Shown here one piece after another: positions 1 to 6,379 of a stretch of DNA of 7,082 bases. Origin of the DNA: Sedimentibacter sp. (lineage in GTDB: Bacteria > Bacillota > Clostridia > Tissierellales > Sedimentibacteraceae). A model generated the notes under the pieces. The model saw nothing but the letters and a program-made list of their open reading frames with translations, was not told the origin of the DNA and made no database searches. The DNA is taken from contig JAQSYS010000109.1 of assembly GCA_029256005.1 (NCBI GenBank), forward strand, positions 1 through 7,082. Reading direction: 5' to 3'. The first letter of the stretch is position 1. Every line of letters begins with the position of its first letter. The translations under genes and the position numbers were made by a program.

Positions 1-696
1 AATAATTTCTCCATTACAGTGTTCTTTAGCTTGTGCAATTAGGTCATTGTGATTTCCAAAGTGAGGCAGATGAGTAAGCACCAATTTTTTCACATTTGCC
101 TTTTCTGCTAACATACCTGCTTGAGCACTGTTTAAATGTCCTGCCTTAGTTCCGTCCATGTTTGAATAAAAACTGCATTCAGATATTAATAAATCAGCAT
201 CTTTAAAAAAGTCAGCTAATCCATCAAAATATGAAGTGTCAGAAGTAAATGTCAATACCTTATTATCGCATTTAATCTTAATGCTGTAGGCTTCAACAGG
301 ATGAACATTTTTTATGAAGTTTATTTCAAATGGACCGAGATTTAATTTACTGTTTTCATTAAAGCTTTCGCCGAAGGTGTAATCTTCCCATTTTAACAGC
401 TTGAAGAACTCTCCGTGAGGAGCATAAATTGGAAGAGGATTATTGATTTCACCAAGCAGTGTTTTTATTTGTCTTGCATATTGTAGAGGTCCTATGTCAC
501 AGCAGTGGTCATAATGATAGTGAGTTATTAAGACTGCATTGAGTTTCCCTAAATCAATAACCTTTTGCAGTGAGCTTAAAACACCGCTGCCACATTCCAA
601 AAGCAATTTATAATTATCATGTTCTATTAAATATCCCGAAGTCGCTTCTCCAACCTTTGGAAAACCTCCCCAGTGTCCAATTATAGTTACCTTCAT
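1..696 (-). CDS. MBL-fold metallohydrolase (YhfI-like), 3' end cut by window edge
   Basis: The 232 visible residues start at 696 and run off base 1 with no stop. They form a metallo-beta-lactamase-fold hydrolase of the RNase Z-like, YhfI-type group, probably a cytoplasmic di-zinc phosphodiesterase or hydrolase of unknown substrate. The N-terminus (MKVTIIGHWGGFP) and the segment EATSGYLIEH are typical of this group. The metal site is visible: THYHYDH with H59, H61, D63 and H64, then H132 (NVHPVEAYS), D153 (TSDTSY) and H209 (LTHLPH); GHLNS lies near residue 187. B. subtilis YhfI is, as I recall, about 240 to 245 residues, so only a few codons are probably missing. There is no signal peptide or membrane segment, and it seems too short for the exosite arm of true RNase Z. 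It is the last visible gene of the minus-strand operon, 8 bases after the ABC exporter. The family call is firm; the substrate is unknown. Confidence 0.9.
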   Translation of the reverse strand, partial: MKVTIIGHWGGFPKVGEATSGYLIEHDNYKLLLECGSGVLSSLQKVIDLGKLNAVLITHYHYDHCCDIGPLQYARQIKTLLGEINNPLPIYAPHGEFFKLLKWEDYTFGESFNENSKLNLGPFEINFIKNVHPVEAYSIKIKCDNKVLTFTSDTSYFDGLADFFKDADLLISECSFYSNMDGTKAGHLNSAQAGMLAEKANVKKLVLTHLPHFGNHNDLIAQAKEHCNGEII

Positions 697-706
697 TGAG
701 CCTCCT
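697..706 (-). promoter_or_regulatory. Ribosome binding site of the MBL hydrolase, overlapping the upstream stop codon
   Basis: On the minus strand the sequence reads TAGGAGGCTCA and then ATG. The AGGAGG at 706-701 lies 4 bases before the start at 696. The TAG stop of the ABC exporter (707-705) forms the first bases of this site. This fixes the hydrolase start and suggests that ribosomes finishing the exporter help initiate the hydrolase. Confidence 0.8.
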
Positions 707-2423
707 AAATCATGTTTTTAAATTGAGAATTATACAACTCAGCATAAATACCGTTTGATTGAACTAAATCCTCATGTCTTCCCTTTTCCAAAATTCCCTT
801 ATCTGTAATGACTACTATTTCATCTGCATTTTTTATAGTTGATAGTCTGTGGGCAACAACTACTGTGGTTCTTCCTTTAGACAGTTCTTCAAGAGAGTTT
901 TGAATTAACAACTCAGTGGCATTGTCTAGGGCTGAGGTTGCTTCATCCAGTATTAATATTGGCGGATTTTTCAAAAATACTCTGGCAATAGAGATTCTTT
1001 GTTTTTGTCCTCCTGATAATTTAACTCCTCTTTCTCCAACATAAGTGTTGTAACCCTCAGGTAGAGTCATTATAAAGTCATGGATGTTAGCCATCTTGGC
1101 TGCTTCTATTACCTCATCTTTTGTAGCATCAAATCTTCCGCAATGTATATTGTCCATTATAGTTCCTGTAAACAAAAATACATCTTGTTGCACAATTCCT
1201 ATGTTTTTTCTCAAGGATTTACGTGTGAAATCCTTAATGTTTAAATTATCAATAAAAATATTTCCTTCTTCTGTTTCATAAAAACGAGGTATCAAGTGAC
1301 AAAGAGTTGTCTTTCCACCTCCTGATGGTCCAACAAATGCAACAGTCTTTCCTGCTTCAATATTAAAAGTTATGTTTTTTAACACTTCTTTGTTATTATC
1401 ATATGAGAAGGTAACATCATCAAAGCATATATCACCCTTGACTGTATCAACATTCTTTGCATCAGGTTCATCAGCTTCTATTTTCTTGTCCATAATTTCA
1501 GTAAATCTTTTGAAGCCGGAAATTCCTGACTGATATTGTTCTACAAAATTTATGAGCTTTCGGATAGGATTTAAAAAGTTTCCTATATATAATATAAATG
1601 CTGCAAAATCTCCGAAATTTATGTATCCCTTGAAGAAGAATATACCACCTGCGCTCAGTACAAGGATATTTAAGAAATCAATAATAAATGAAGAACCCAC
1701 ATGGAATTCAGCCATAACCTTGTAAGCTTTTTTTCTTGCTTGCTTGAATTTTTCATTATTGTTCTCAAATTTTTCGATTTCATTTTCCTTGTTGGAAAAA
1801 GCCTTAGAAACCCTTATTCCAGAGATGCTATTTTCAATAGTTGCATTTACCTCGCCAATAGTTTCTCTTGTTTCCATGAATGAATCTGCCATTCTAATTC
1901 TCAGTTTCATTGCAAAAAATATTAGAAACGGAACAACTGAAAATACTATGAGTGCAAGAGGAAAGTTAATGGTGCTTAACGCAATGAAAGAGCCTATCAG
2001 CATAATTGCTGAAATAAATAAATCCTCAGGTCCATGATGTGCAAGCTCAGATACTTCCATTAAGTCATTTATTATCCTTGAAGAAAGAGAGCCTGTTTTG
2101 TTTTCATCAAAAAACACAAAGGGAAGATCCTGTAAATGTTCGAAAATATCCTTCCTCATGTTTGATTGCATTATGACTCCCATTATGTGACCGTAGTAAG
2201 TGATATAATAGTTGAGTCCTACCTTCAATATGTAAATTAAACCTAAAATAACCAGCCATGTTACCATTAACTGAAACTGTTGGTCAGGAACATAAATATT
2301 GATGATATTTCTGGTAATCATCGGGTAGAACAAATCACAGACAGCCATTATAAAAGCACAAATCATGTCGGTTATAAATATTTTTTTAACCGGCTTGTAA
2401 TATGAAATAAATTTTTTTAGCAT
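705..2423 (-). CDS. ABC exporter half-transporter, fused membrane and ATPase domains (MsbA/BmrA-like)
   Basis: The 572-residue protein is a complete type IV ABC exporter half-transporter, expected to work as a homodimer or with an unseen partner, moving lipids, drugs or peptides out of the cell. The membrane domain has about six segments near residues 16-38, 52-75, 132-152, 154-172, 243-264 and 270-290. The ATPase domain from about 330 has A-loop Y341, Walker A GPSGGGKT (365-372), Q-loop Q412 (VQQDVFLF), signature LSGGQ (469-473), Walker B ILILDE (489-494) with catalytic E494, D-loop SALD (497-500) and H-loop H525. All catalytic residues are present and the length is normal. The ATG at 2423 has an AGGAG at 2439-2435, a rather long 11 bases upstream and inside the end of the preceding gene. 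The gene lies 6 bases after that gene and 8 before the hydrolase. No residue seen identifies the cargo. Confidence 0.95.
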   Translation of the reverse strand: MLKKFISYYKPVKKIFITDMICAFIMAVCDLFYPMITRNIINIYVPDQQFQLMVTWLVILGLIYILKVGLNYYITYYGHIMGVIMQSNMRKDIFEHLQDLPFVFFDENKTGSLSSRIINDLMEVSELAHHGPEDLFISAIMLIGSFIALSTINFPLALIVFSVVPFLIFFAMKLRIRMADSFMETRETIGEVNATIENSISGIRVSKAFSNKENEIEKFENNNEKFKQARKKAYKVMAEFHVGSSFIIDFLNILVLSAGGIFFFKGYINFGDFAAFILYIGNFLNPIRKLINFVEQYQSGISGFKRFTEIMDKKIEADEPDAKNVDTVKGDICFDDVTFSYDNNKEVLKNITFNIEAGKTVAFVGPSGGGKTTLCHLIPRFYETEEGNIFIDNLNIKDFTRKSLRKNIGIVQQDVFLFTGTIMDNIHCGRFDATKDEVIEAAKMANIHDFIMTLPEGYNTYVGERGVKLSGGQKQRISIARVFLKNPPILILDEATSALDNATELLIQNSLEELSKGRTTVVVAHRLSTIKNADEIVVITDKGILEKGRHEDLVQSNGIYAELYNSQFKNMI

Positions 2424-2429
2424 TATTTT

Positions 2430-2807
2430 TTATTCTCCTGATTTAGATTTGTTGAAGATAGCTGCAAATATTATATATATTGCTATTGCTGCAAAGTTTA
2501 GCAAAACGATATATAAAATATTAAATTTTTTAATATAACAAACAGCTGCAGCAGTAGATAGGGCAATTAACATTGCAATATTCGCAGCTTTAGAATACTT
2601 AATTTTAAAAATTCTTTCTGTCAAGTCACCAACACTATTTGTATGTAAAATAAAGCTTATTAGTAGTACAGGAATAGCAGCTTCCATACTTTTATCAATT
2701 ATTGCAGTACCTTGTGAAAAAAGGAATATGGCAACCGCTAGCAAGGCATAACTGAACCACTTCTTTTGTTTCATTTTTTGTATCTTTTCTTGTCTCATTT
2801 CATACAT
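2430..2807 (-). CDS. Small integral membrane protein of unknown function (125 residues)
   Basis: I do not recognise this protein. It has a basic, Lys/Gln-rich N-terminus (MYEMRQEKIQKMKQKK) followed by about four hydrophobic segments near residues 17-34, 43-56, 75-92 and 95-117, and a short polar tail (NKSKSGE). Both ends probably face the cytoplasm, from the positive-inside rule. An in-frame ATG at 2825 would add six residues. I prefer the ATG at 2807 because AGAGGTG (2818-2812) is well placed for it, while the ATG at 2825 has no ribosome site and lies about 4 bases from the predicted transcript start. It is the first gene of the operon and ends 6 bases before the ABC exporter, so it may be an accessory or regulatory partner of that exporter; this rests on position only. 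Its hydrophobic pattern, ribosome site and promoter make it a convincing gene. Confidence 0.75.
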   Translation of the reverse strand: MYEMRQEKIQKMKQKKWFSYALLAVAIFLFSQGTAIIDKSMEAAIPVLLISFILHTNSVGDLTERIFKIKYSKAANIAMLIALSTAAAVCYIKKFNILYIVLLNFAAIAIYIIFAAIFNKSKSGE

Positions 2808-2811
2808 GGCG

Positions 2812-2818
2812 CACCTCT
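2812..2818 (-). promoter_or_regulatory. Ribosome binding site deciding the start of the small membrane protein
   Basis: On the minus strand AGAGGTG is followed by CGCC and then ATG at 2807, which puts AGAGG 6 bases from that start. The site lies downstream of the alternative ATG at 2825, so it can only serve the 2807 start or the ATG at 2798. Confidence 0.7.
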
Positions 2819-2835
2819 TATACATTCTTTTTATA

Positions 2836-2864
2836 ATAATACCATTTTAATTTAAATTTTTCAA
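2836..2864 (-). promoter_or_regulatory. Sigma-A-type promoter for the exporter/hydrolase operon
   Basis: Read on the minus strand, -35 TTGAAA (2864-2859) is followed by exactly 17 bases and -10 TATTAT (2841-2836). TGG directly before the -10 makes it an extended -10. The predicted transcript start is near 2829, giving a leader of about 22 bases to the ATG at 2807. The match to the vegetative consensus and the position upstream of the first gene make this the best-supported promoter in the window. Confidence 0.7.
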
Positions 2865-2900
2865 TCGAACAATTAAGACTTTTGTGCGGGTTGACGCCTA

Positions 2901-2929
2901 TTGACATTTAAAAAGAATTGTGGTAATAA
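2901..2929 (+). promoter_or_regulatory. Candidate distal promoter of the importer operon
   Basis: A perfect -35 TTGACA (2901-2906) is followed by 17 bases and TAATAA (2924-2929), with TGG just before it as an extended -10. An 18-base spacer would instead give AATAAT, five of six matches to TATAAT. The start would fall near 2936, leaving a leader of about 140 bases before the binding-protein gene. A near copy of the -35, TTGACG, lies 10 bases upstream at 2891-2896. The -35 is strong and the -10 only fair. Confidence 0.5.
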
Positions 2930-2984
2930 TAAATGTGTTTGCATGGTATTATTTTTCAAATTTTATAACAGATACAGCAATGAT

Positions 2985-3014
2985 TTGATTATAAATATTG
3001 AAAATAGGTACAAT
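2985..3014 (+). promoter_or_regulatory. Candidate proximal promoter of the importer operon
   Basis: TTGATT (2985-2990), an 18-base spacer and TACAAT (3009-3014) form a plausible vegetative promoter, with five of six matches in the -10. The start would be near 3021, giving a leader of about 58 bases. The -10 lies within a perfect palindrome, so binding there would block this promoter. In DNA this AT-rich, chance matches are common. Confidence 0.4.
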
Positions 3015-3023
3015 ATTATTGTA
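3009..3023. promoter_or_regulatory. Perfect 15-base palindrome, candidate operator
   Basis: TACAATA-T-TATTGTA is a perfect 7-1-7 inverted repeat, 55 to 69 bases upstream of the binding-protein start and covering the -10 of the proximal promoter. The position suits a repressor of the importer operon. The 7-1-7 layout is the one seen in Fur-family boxes, but the bases do not match a Fur, PerR or Zur consensus that I can recall, so the regulator is unknown. No regulator gene lies in the window. Confidence 0.45.
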
Positions 3024-3030
3024 AGCAATG

Positions 3031-3068
3031 TTCAGTAAAAGATATTTTTAAAAATTTTATTAACTGAA
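3031..3068 (+). promoter_or_regulatory. Weak possible leader hairpin next to the binding-protein ribosome site
   Basis: TTCAGT (3031-3036) pairs perfectly with ACTGAA (3063-3068), and inside it AAAA (3037-3040) can pair with TTTT (3055-3058) across a 4-base bulge. The right arm runs into the start of the AAAGGAAG ribosome site (3067-3074). It could modulate initiation, but the helix is short, AT-rich and of low predicted stability. Confidence 0.25.
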
Positions 3069-3078
3069 AGGAAGAACT

Positions 3079-4587
3079 ATGAAAAATTCAAAATTATTAT
3101 TACTTATTATTGCTGTTTTAATGATGTTTTCAATAACAGCATGTCAACAAGAAAACACTCCTGATGATGCAGCTCCTATCAAGACTGATTTAACAATGGG
3201 TTATACAACAGAACCAGAAGGTCTTGATCCTCACAGAACTGCTGCAGCCTCCACATTTGCGATTACAAACAACATATATGATACATTAGTCGGAGTAACA
3301 TCCGATTGGGAAATAGTGCCTAGACTTGCTAAGGAATGGGATATTTCTGAAAATGGAATGGAAATTACATTTAAATTGAGAGATGATGTAAAATTCCATA
3401 ACGGAAGAGATATGAAAGCTAAGGATATTGAGTTTTCTATTAAGAGACTTAAGGATGTCGAAAGCCCAAGAGCAAGAGATTATGCAAATATTAAAGATAT
3501 AGAAGTAGTTGATGATTATACAATAAAATTTACAACTGAAAAATTGGATGTTGAGCTTTTAAAAAGCTTCGCATATCCATGGGCAGCAATTGTTCCTGAA
3601 GAAGCAGCTGCAGACTTGAAAACAAAGCCTGTAGGAACGGGAGCCTTCACATTGAAGGAATGGATACCACAACAACAACTTGTTCTTCAAAGAAATGACA
3701 ACTATTATGGAGACAAGGCTAAATTAGAAACAGTTAAATTGGTTCTATTACCTGATGCAACATCAATGCTGGCAGGTTTCCAGGCAGGAGATTTGGACAT
3801 TATTCCTTTAACAGGCGATCAGGTTACTGTGGTTGAAGGAAATGCAGAATATAAGGTTATTTCTGAACCTATGAATGCTGTTCAGATTATGTCAATTAAT
3901 ACTAATCACGAAATACTTTCAAATGAAAAAGTACGACAAGCGATGGCAATGGCAATCAACAAAAAGGAAGTTATTGATGCATCCATGTTTGGATATGGAG
4001 ACCAAATAGGTTCACATTTACCACCAACATCACCTGATTACTTTGATACAAATGATATTATAGAATACAATCCTGACAAGGCGAAGGAGCTTTTGAAGGA
4101 AGCAGGATACGAAAATGGATTTGATATAAACATGTCTTTACCTAAAAATTATCAACTTCATGTAGATGGAGGTCAGGTTATTGCTGATCAGTTGAGTAAA
4201 ATAGGAATTAATGTGAATATTGAAATCATTGAATGGGGAACTTGGTTAAGCGATGTTTACGGAGCTAAGAAATTTGATACAACTGTAGTTGGTCATACAG
4301 GAAGACTTGATTCGTTTGCCTTTCTTTCAAGGTATTATTCTAACAGCAACGACTATATTAGCTTAAAAACAGGAGAGGTTGATGAGCTTTTAGACAGAGC
4401 ACAGCAGGAGCTTGATGCAGATAAAAGAACAGAAATATACAAAGAAATTCAAGAGATTCTTGCAAACAAACTTCCTGCAATTTATCTACAAACACCTAGA
4501 ACAATTCTAGCATTGCAAAAGAATGTTGATGGTATGGAAATATTCCCTATTGATTTCTATGATTTTAAGGAAGTATATTTCAATTAA
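3079..4587 (+). CDS. Substrate-binding lipoprotein of a peptide/nickel-type ABC importer (SBP_bac_5 family)
   Basis: The 502-residue extracellular binding protein is anchored by a lipid and delivers substrate to the permeases encoded next. It has a lipoprotein signal: basic MKNSK, a hydrophobic core (6-18) and lipobox ITAC with the modified Cys at 22, followed by a polar linker. Family hallmarks are EPEGLDPHRT (45-54) and the segment about 83-123 with LAKEWDIS, FKLRDDVKFHNGR and KDIEFSIKR. The usual C-terminal lobe ends in LPAIYLQTPRTILAL. Length is normal for SBP_bac_5 and no break is seen. The ATG at 3079 has AAAGGAAG at 3067-3074, with AGGA 6 bases away. It is the first gene of the operon. 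The family binds oligopeptides, dipeptides, nickel chelates or other small ligands. GHTGRLDSF near 405-413 puts His406 in the C-terminal half, which might suit a metal chelate, but this does not settle the ligand. Confidence 0.93.
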   Translation: MKNSKLLLLIIAVLMMFSITACQQENTPDDAAPIKTDLTMGYTTEPEGLDPHRTAAASTFAITNNIYDTLVGVTSDWEIVPRLAKEWDISENGMEITFKLRDDVKFHNGRDMKAKDIEFSIKRLKDVESPRARDYANIKDIEVVDDYTIKFTTEKLDVELLKSFAYPWAAIVPEEAAADLKTKPVGTGAFTLKEWIPQQQLVLQRNDNYYGDKAKLETVKLVLLPDATSMLAGFQAGDLDIIPLTGDQVTVVEGNAEYKVISEPMNAVQIMSINTNHEILSNEKVRQAMAMAINKKEVIDASMFGYGDQIGSHLPPTSPDYFDTNDIIEYNPDKAKELLKEAGYENGFDINMSLPKNYQLHVDGGQVIADQLSKIGINVNIEIIEWGTWLSDVYGAKKFDTTVVGHTGRLDSFAFLSRYYSNSNDYISLKTGEVDELLDRAQQELDADKRTEIYKEIQEILANKLPAIYLQTPRTILALQKNVDGMEIFPIDFYDFKEVYFN

Positions 4588-4604
4588 TAGTAAGTGGTGA
4601 AATT

Positions 4605-5561
4605 ATGCTGAGATATGTGATAAGCAGAGTTAAGAGTTCAATAGTTGTATTGCTGGTTGTTTCCATAATTACATTTTTTGTTCTTATGATAATTCCGGGA
4701 GATCCTGCACAACTGATTCTAGGAACTGAAGCAACACCTGAGATGATAGAGGATCTGCATAAAGCCATGGGTCTTGATAAACCTCTTTACCAGCAATATT
4801 TAAGCTGGTTAGTAGATTTAGCAAAGCTTGACATGGGTAAATCCTATGTGTACGGAGAATCTGTGACAACATTAATTGCTAAGGCTCTGCCTGTTACTAT
4901 GTCAATTGCAGTTCTTGCAATGATTTTTGCAACAGCATTTGCCTTTTTGTTTGGCATGCTGTCTGCAATTAAAAAAAACAGTTTTATAGATTATTTTTCA
5001 AGAAGTATAATGCAGCTTGGAACAGCCATTCCTTCCTTTTGGATAGGAATGGTTTTTATTGTTTATTTTGGACTGAGGTTAAAATTATTTCCGGTTTCAG
5101 GATTTGTTACAATGAGTGAAAGCTTTTTAGGATTTTTAAAAAGCATTGCACTGCCTGCGATAGTTTTAAGTTTTGGAGAAGTAGGAACATTGCTGCGTAT
5201 TGTGCGAAGCTCAATGCTCGATTCTCTCATGCAGGATTACATGGATATGGCAAAAATTCAAGGACTCAGAGCAGGAAAAATATATTTAAAGTATGCTCTA
5301 AGGGGTGCATTGATTGCACCAATAACCATTATAGGAATGCAGTTTGCTAAGCTTGCCGGTGGAACAGTTGTTGTTGAAACTATTTTTGCTCTTCCTGGTA
5401 TAGGAAGACTTGTTTTGACTGCCGTTGAACACAGGGATATTGTTCTTTTGCAGGGACTTGTAATGTTTATAACATCAACAGTGATTATTATAACATTGAT
5501 GGTTGACGTGCTTATAATGATAATTAATCCTAGAATAAAGTCAGTTGAAAGAGGAGAATAA
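4605..5561 (+). CDS. ABC importer permease, DppB/NikB type
   Basis: The 318-residue inner permease subunit forms half of the channel of the peptide/nickel-type importer. The N-terminus MLRYVISR and first membrane segment (10-31) ending in PGDPA are characteristic of the DppB/NikB/OppB family. Other segments lie near 97-119, 135-157, 180-200, 236-258 and 282-306. The EAA-like cytoplasmic loop that docks on the ATPase is visible around 212-231 (YMDMAKIQGLRAGKIYLKY), and family motifs GGTVVVETIFALPGIGRL (252-269) and NPRI (308-311) close the protein. Length is typical. The start lies 17 bases after the binding-protein stop, with GGTGA (4596-4600) as a modest ribosome site. The stop TAA shares one base with the ATG of the second permease. 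The length and segment LDKPLYQQY resemble NikB and DppB equally, so the substrate stays open. Confidence 0.94.
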   Translation: MLRYVISRVKSSIVVLLVVSIITFFVLMIIPGDPAQLILGTEATPEMIEDLHKAMGLDKPLYQQYLSWLVDLAKLDMGKSYVYGESVTTLIAKALPVTMSIAVLAMIFATAFAFLFGMLSAIKKNSFIDYFSRSIMQLGTAIPSFWIGMVFIVYFGLRLKLFPVSGFVTMSESFLGFLKSIALPAIVLSFGEVGTLLRIVRSSMLDSLMQDYMDMAKIQGLRAGKIYLKYALRGALIAPITIIGMQFAKLAGGTVVVETIFALPGIGRLVLTAVEHRDIVLLQGLVMFITSTVIIITLMVDVLIMIINPRIKSVERGE

Positions 5562-6379
5562 TGAAAAAAAATTTGAGTCTTGGACTTGGAATGATACTAG
5601 TGTTATTAATATTAGCAGTCTGGATACTTTCGTTTATATACATGCCATATAAGCCAAATGAAATGAATATTTCTGAGCGTTTTATGAAGCCTGATTTTAA
5701 TTCAGAGCATATTTTGGGAACGGATAATTTTGGACGAGATATATTGTCAAGAATTATGTATGGCTCAAGAAATGTCTTGCTTGTTGGAGTAGGCTCAGTA
5801 ACGCTAGGTACTATGATTGGTATAATATTAGGAGCTCTTGCAGCATTGTTTAAAAAATATGCAAGCTCTTTGATTATGCGAATAATGGATGGCTTAATGG
5901 CTTTCCCAGGGATTCTTTTGGCATTGATGCTTGTAACAGTTGTAGGCAGAGGTCTAAAAGGCTCAATTATAGCCATAAGTATTTTTATGGTGCCTGTTTT
6001 TTCAAGATTGGTTTATTCAATGATTTTAGATACAGAGAATCTTTTGTACATTAAAGCTGCAAAAAGCTATGGCAGCTCGAAGTTTACTATATTTATCAGA
6101 CATTTTATTCCGGCCATGCTTCCAAGATTGATTACTCAGTACAGCTCAGCCATAGGTTCAGCTGTTATGATTGAAACATCACTTTCATTTTTAGGGTTGG
6201 GAATACAACCTCCTTTTGCTAGCTGGGGATTGATGCTCAGCGAAGCAAGACAGTTTTTTCTTGTGTACCCATACCTGGCTGTTGCTCCTGGAATTGCAAT
6301 TATTATTACAGTGCTTGGCTTTAACCTTATAGGAGACGGATTAAATGACATTTTAATCTATAGGAGGTTACTCTTGTGA
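5561..6379 (+). CDS. ABC importer permease, DppC/NikC type
   Basis: The 272-residue second permease subunit pairs with the preceding one to form the channel. After a first membrane segment (7-27) comes the conserved HILGTDNFGRDILSR (50-64) of the OppC N-terminal region. Further segments lie near 72-97, 108-128, 134-154, 188-210 and 236-258. The EAA-like loop is at about 163-182 (YIKAAKSYGSSKFTIFIRH), followed by ETSLSFLGLGIQPPFASWG (205-223) and GFNLIGDGLND (253-263). At 272 residues it is nearer NikC than the longer OppC/DppC. AGGAG (5552-5556) precedes the ATG, which overlaps the previous stop by one base. The tail is odd: most relatives follow GDGLRD with a DPRL-like end, whereas here the protein ends ILIYRRLLL, and those last codons double as the ribosome site and start of the ATPase gene. 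Confidence 0.94.
   Translation: MKKNLSLGLGMILVLLILAVWILSFIYMPYKPNEMNISERFMKPDFNSEHILGTDNFGRDILSRIMYGSRNVLLVGVGSVTLGTMIGIILGALAALFKKYASSLIMRIMDGLMAFPGILLALMLVTVVGRGLKGSIIAISIFMVPVFSRLVYSMILDTENLLYIKAAKSYGSSKFTIFIRHFIPAMLPRLITQYSSAIGSAVMIETSLSFLGLGIQPPFASWGLMLSEARQFFLVYPYLAVAPGIAIIITVLGFNLIGDGLNDILIYRRLLL
6362..6367 (+). promoter_or_regulatory. Ribosome binding site of the importer ATPase, inside the permease gene
   Basis: A perfect AGGAGG encodes the Arg-Arg near the end of the second permease and lies 8 bases before the GTG at 6376. It is the best evidence for that GTG start, because the ATPase frame has a stop (TAG) at 6361-6363 and no other usual start codon between. Confidence 0.75.

Larger units (their letters stand above)
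2835..2953. repeat. Exact 11-base inverted repeat pair in the divergent promoter region
   Basis: AATAATACCAT (2835-2845) and its exact reverse complement ATGGTATTATT (2943-2953) face each other across 97 bases. The left copy contains the extended -10 of the minus-strand promoter. The right copy places the same TGGTATTAT sequence on the plus strand. A related TGGTAATAAT lies at 2921-2930. The arms could be paired regulator sites or just recurring -10-like sequence in AT-rich DNA. Confidence 0.45.

Noticed and set aside
1084..2037. Plus-strand open frames at 1084-1281, 1701-1883 and 1744-2037
   Set aside because: They lie antisense within the well-supported ABC exporter gene, have no recognisable protein features, and overlap one another.
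3045..3054. TTTTTAAAAA palindrome as a terminator or operator
   Set aside because: It is a simple AT run of a kind expected by chance in this composition, with no GC-rich stem.
2936..3078. Riboswitch or T-box in the importer leader
   Set aside because: The leader is almost all A and T. I see no specifier-type or conserved riboswitch core, no stable long helix and no terminator with a T run.
4580..4872. Minus-strand open frames at 4580-4768 and 4684-4872
   Set aside because: Both are antisense to the first permease gene, overlap each other and show no domain.
5530..6351. Minus-strand open frames at 5530-5976 and 6136-6351
   Set aside because: They are antisense to the second permease, whose family motifs are clear throughout. 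The 148-residue frame reads as low-complexity Pro/Ile/Asn sequence typical of a reversed membrane gene.
6301..6375. Hidden frameshifted N-terminus of the ATPase upstream of 6376
   Set aside because: The ATPase frame has stops at 6322-6324 and 6361-6363, the third frame is also stopped in this stretch, and the remaining frame is the permease. No ATPase-like strand is encoded there.
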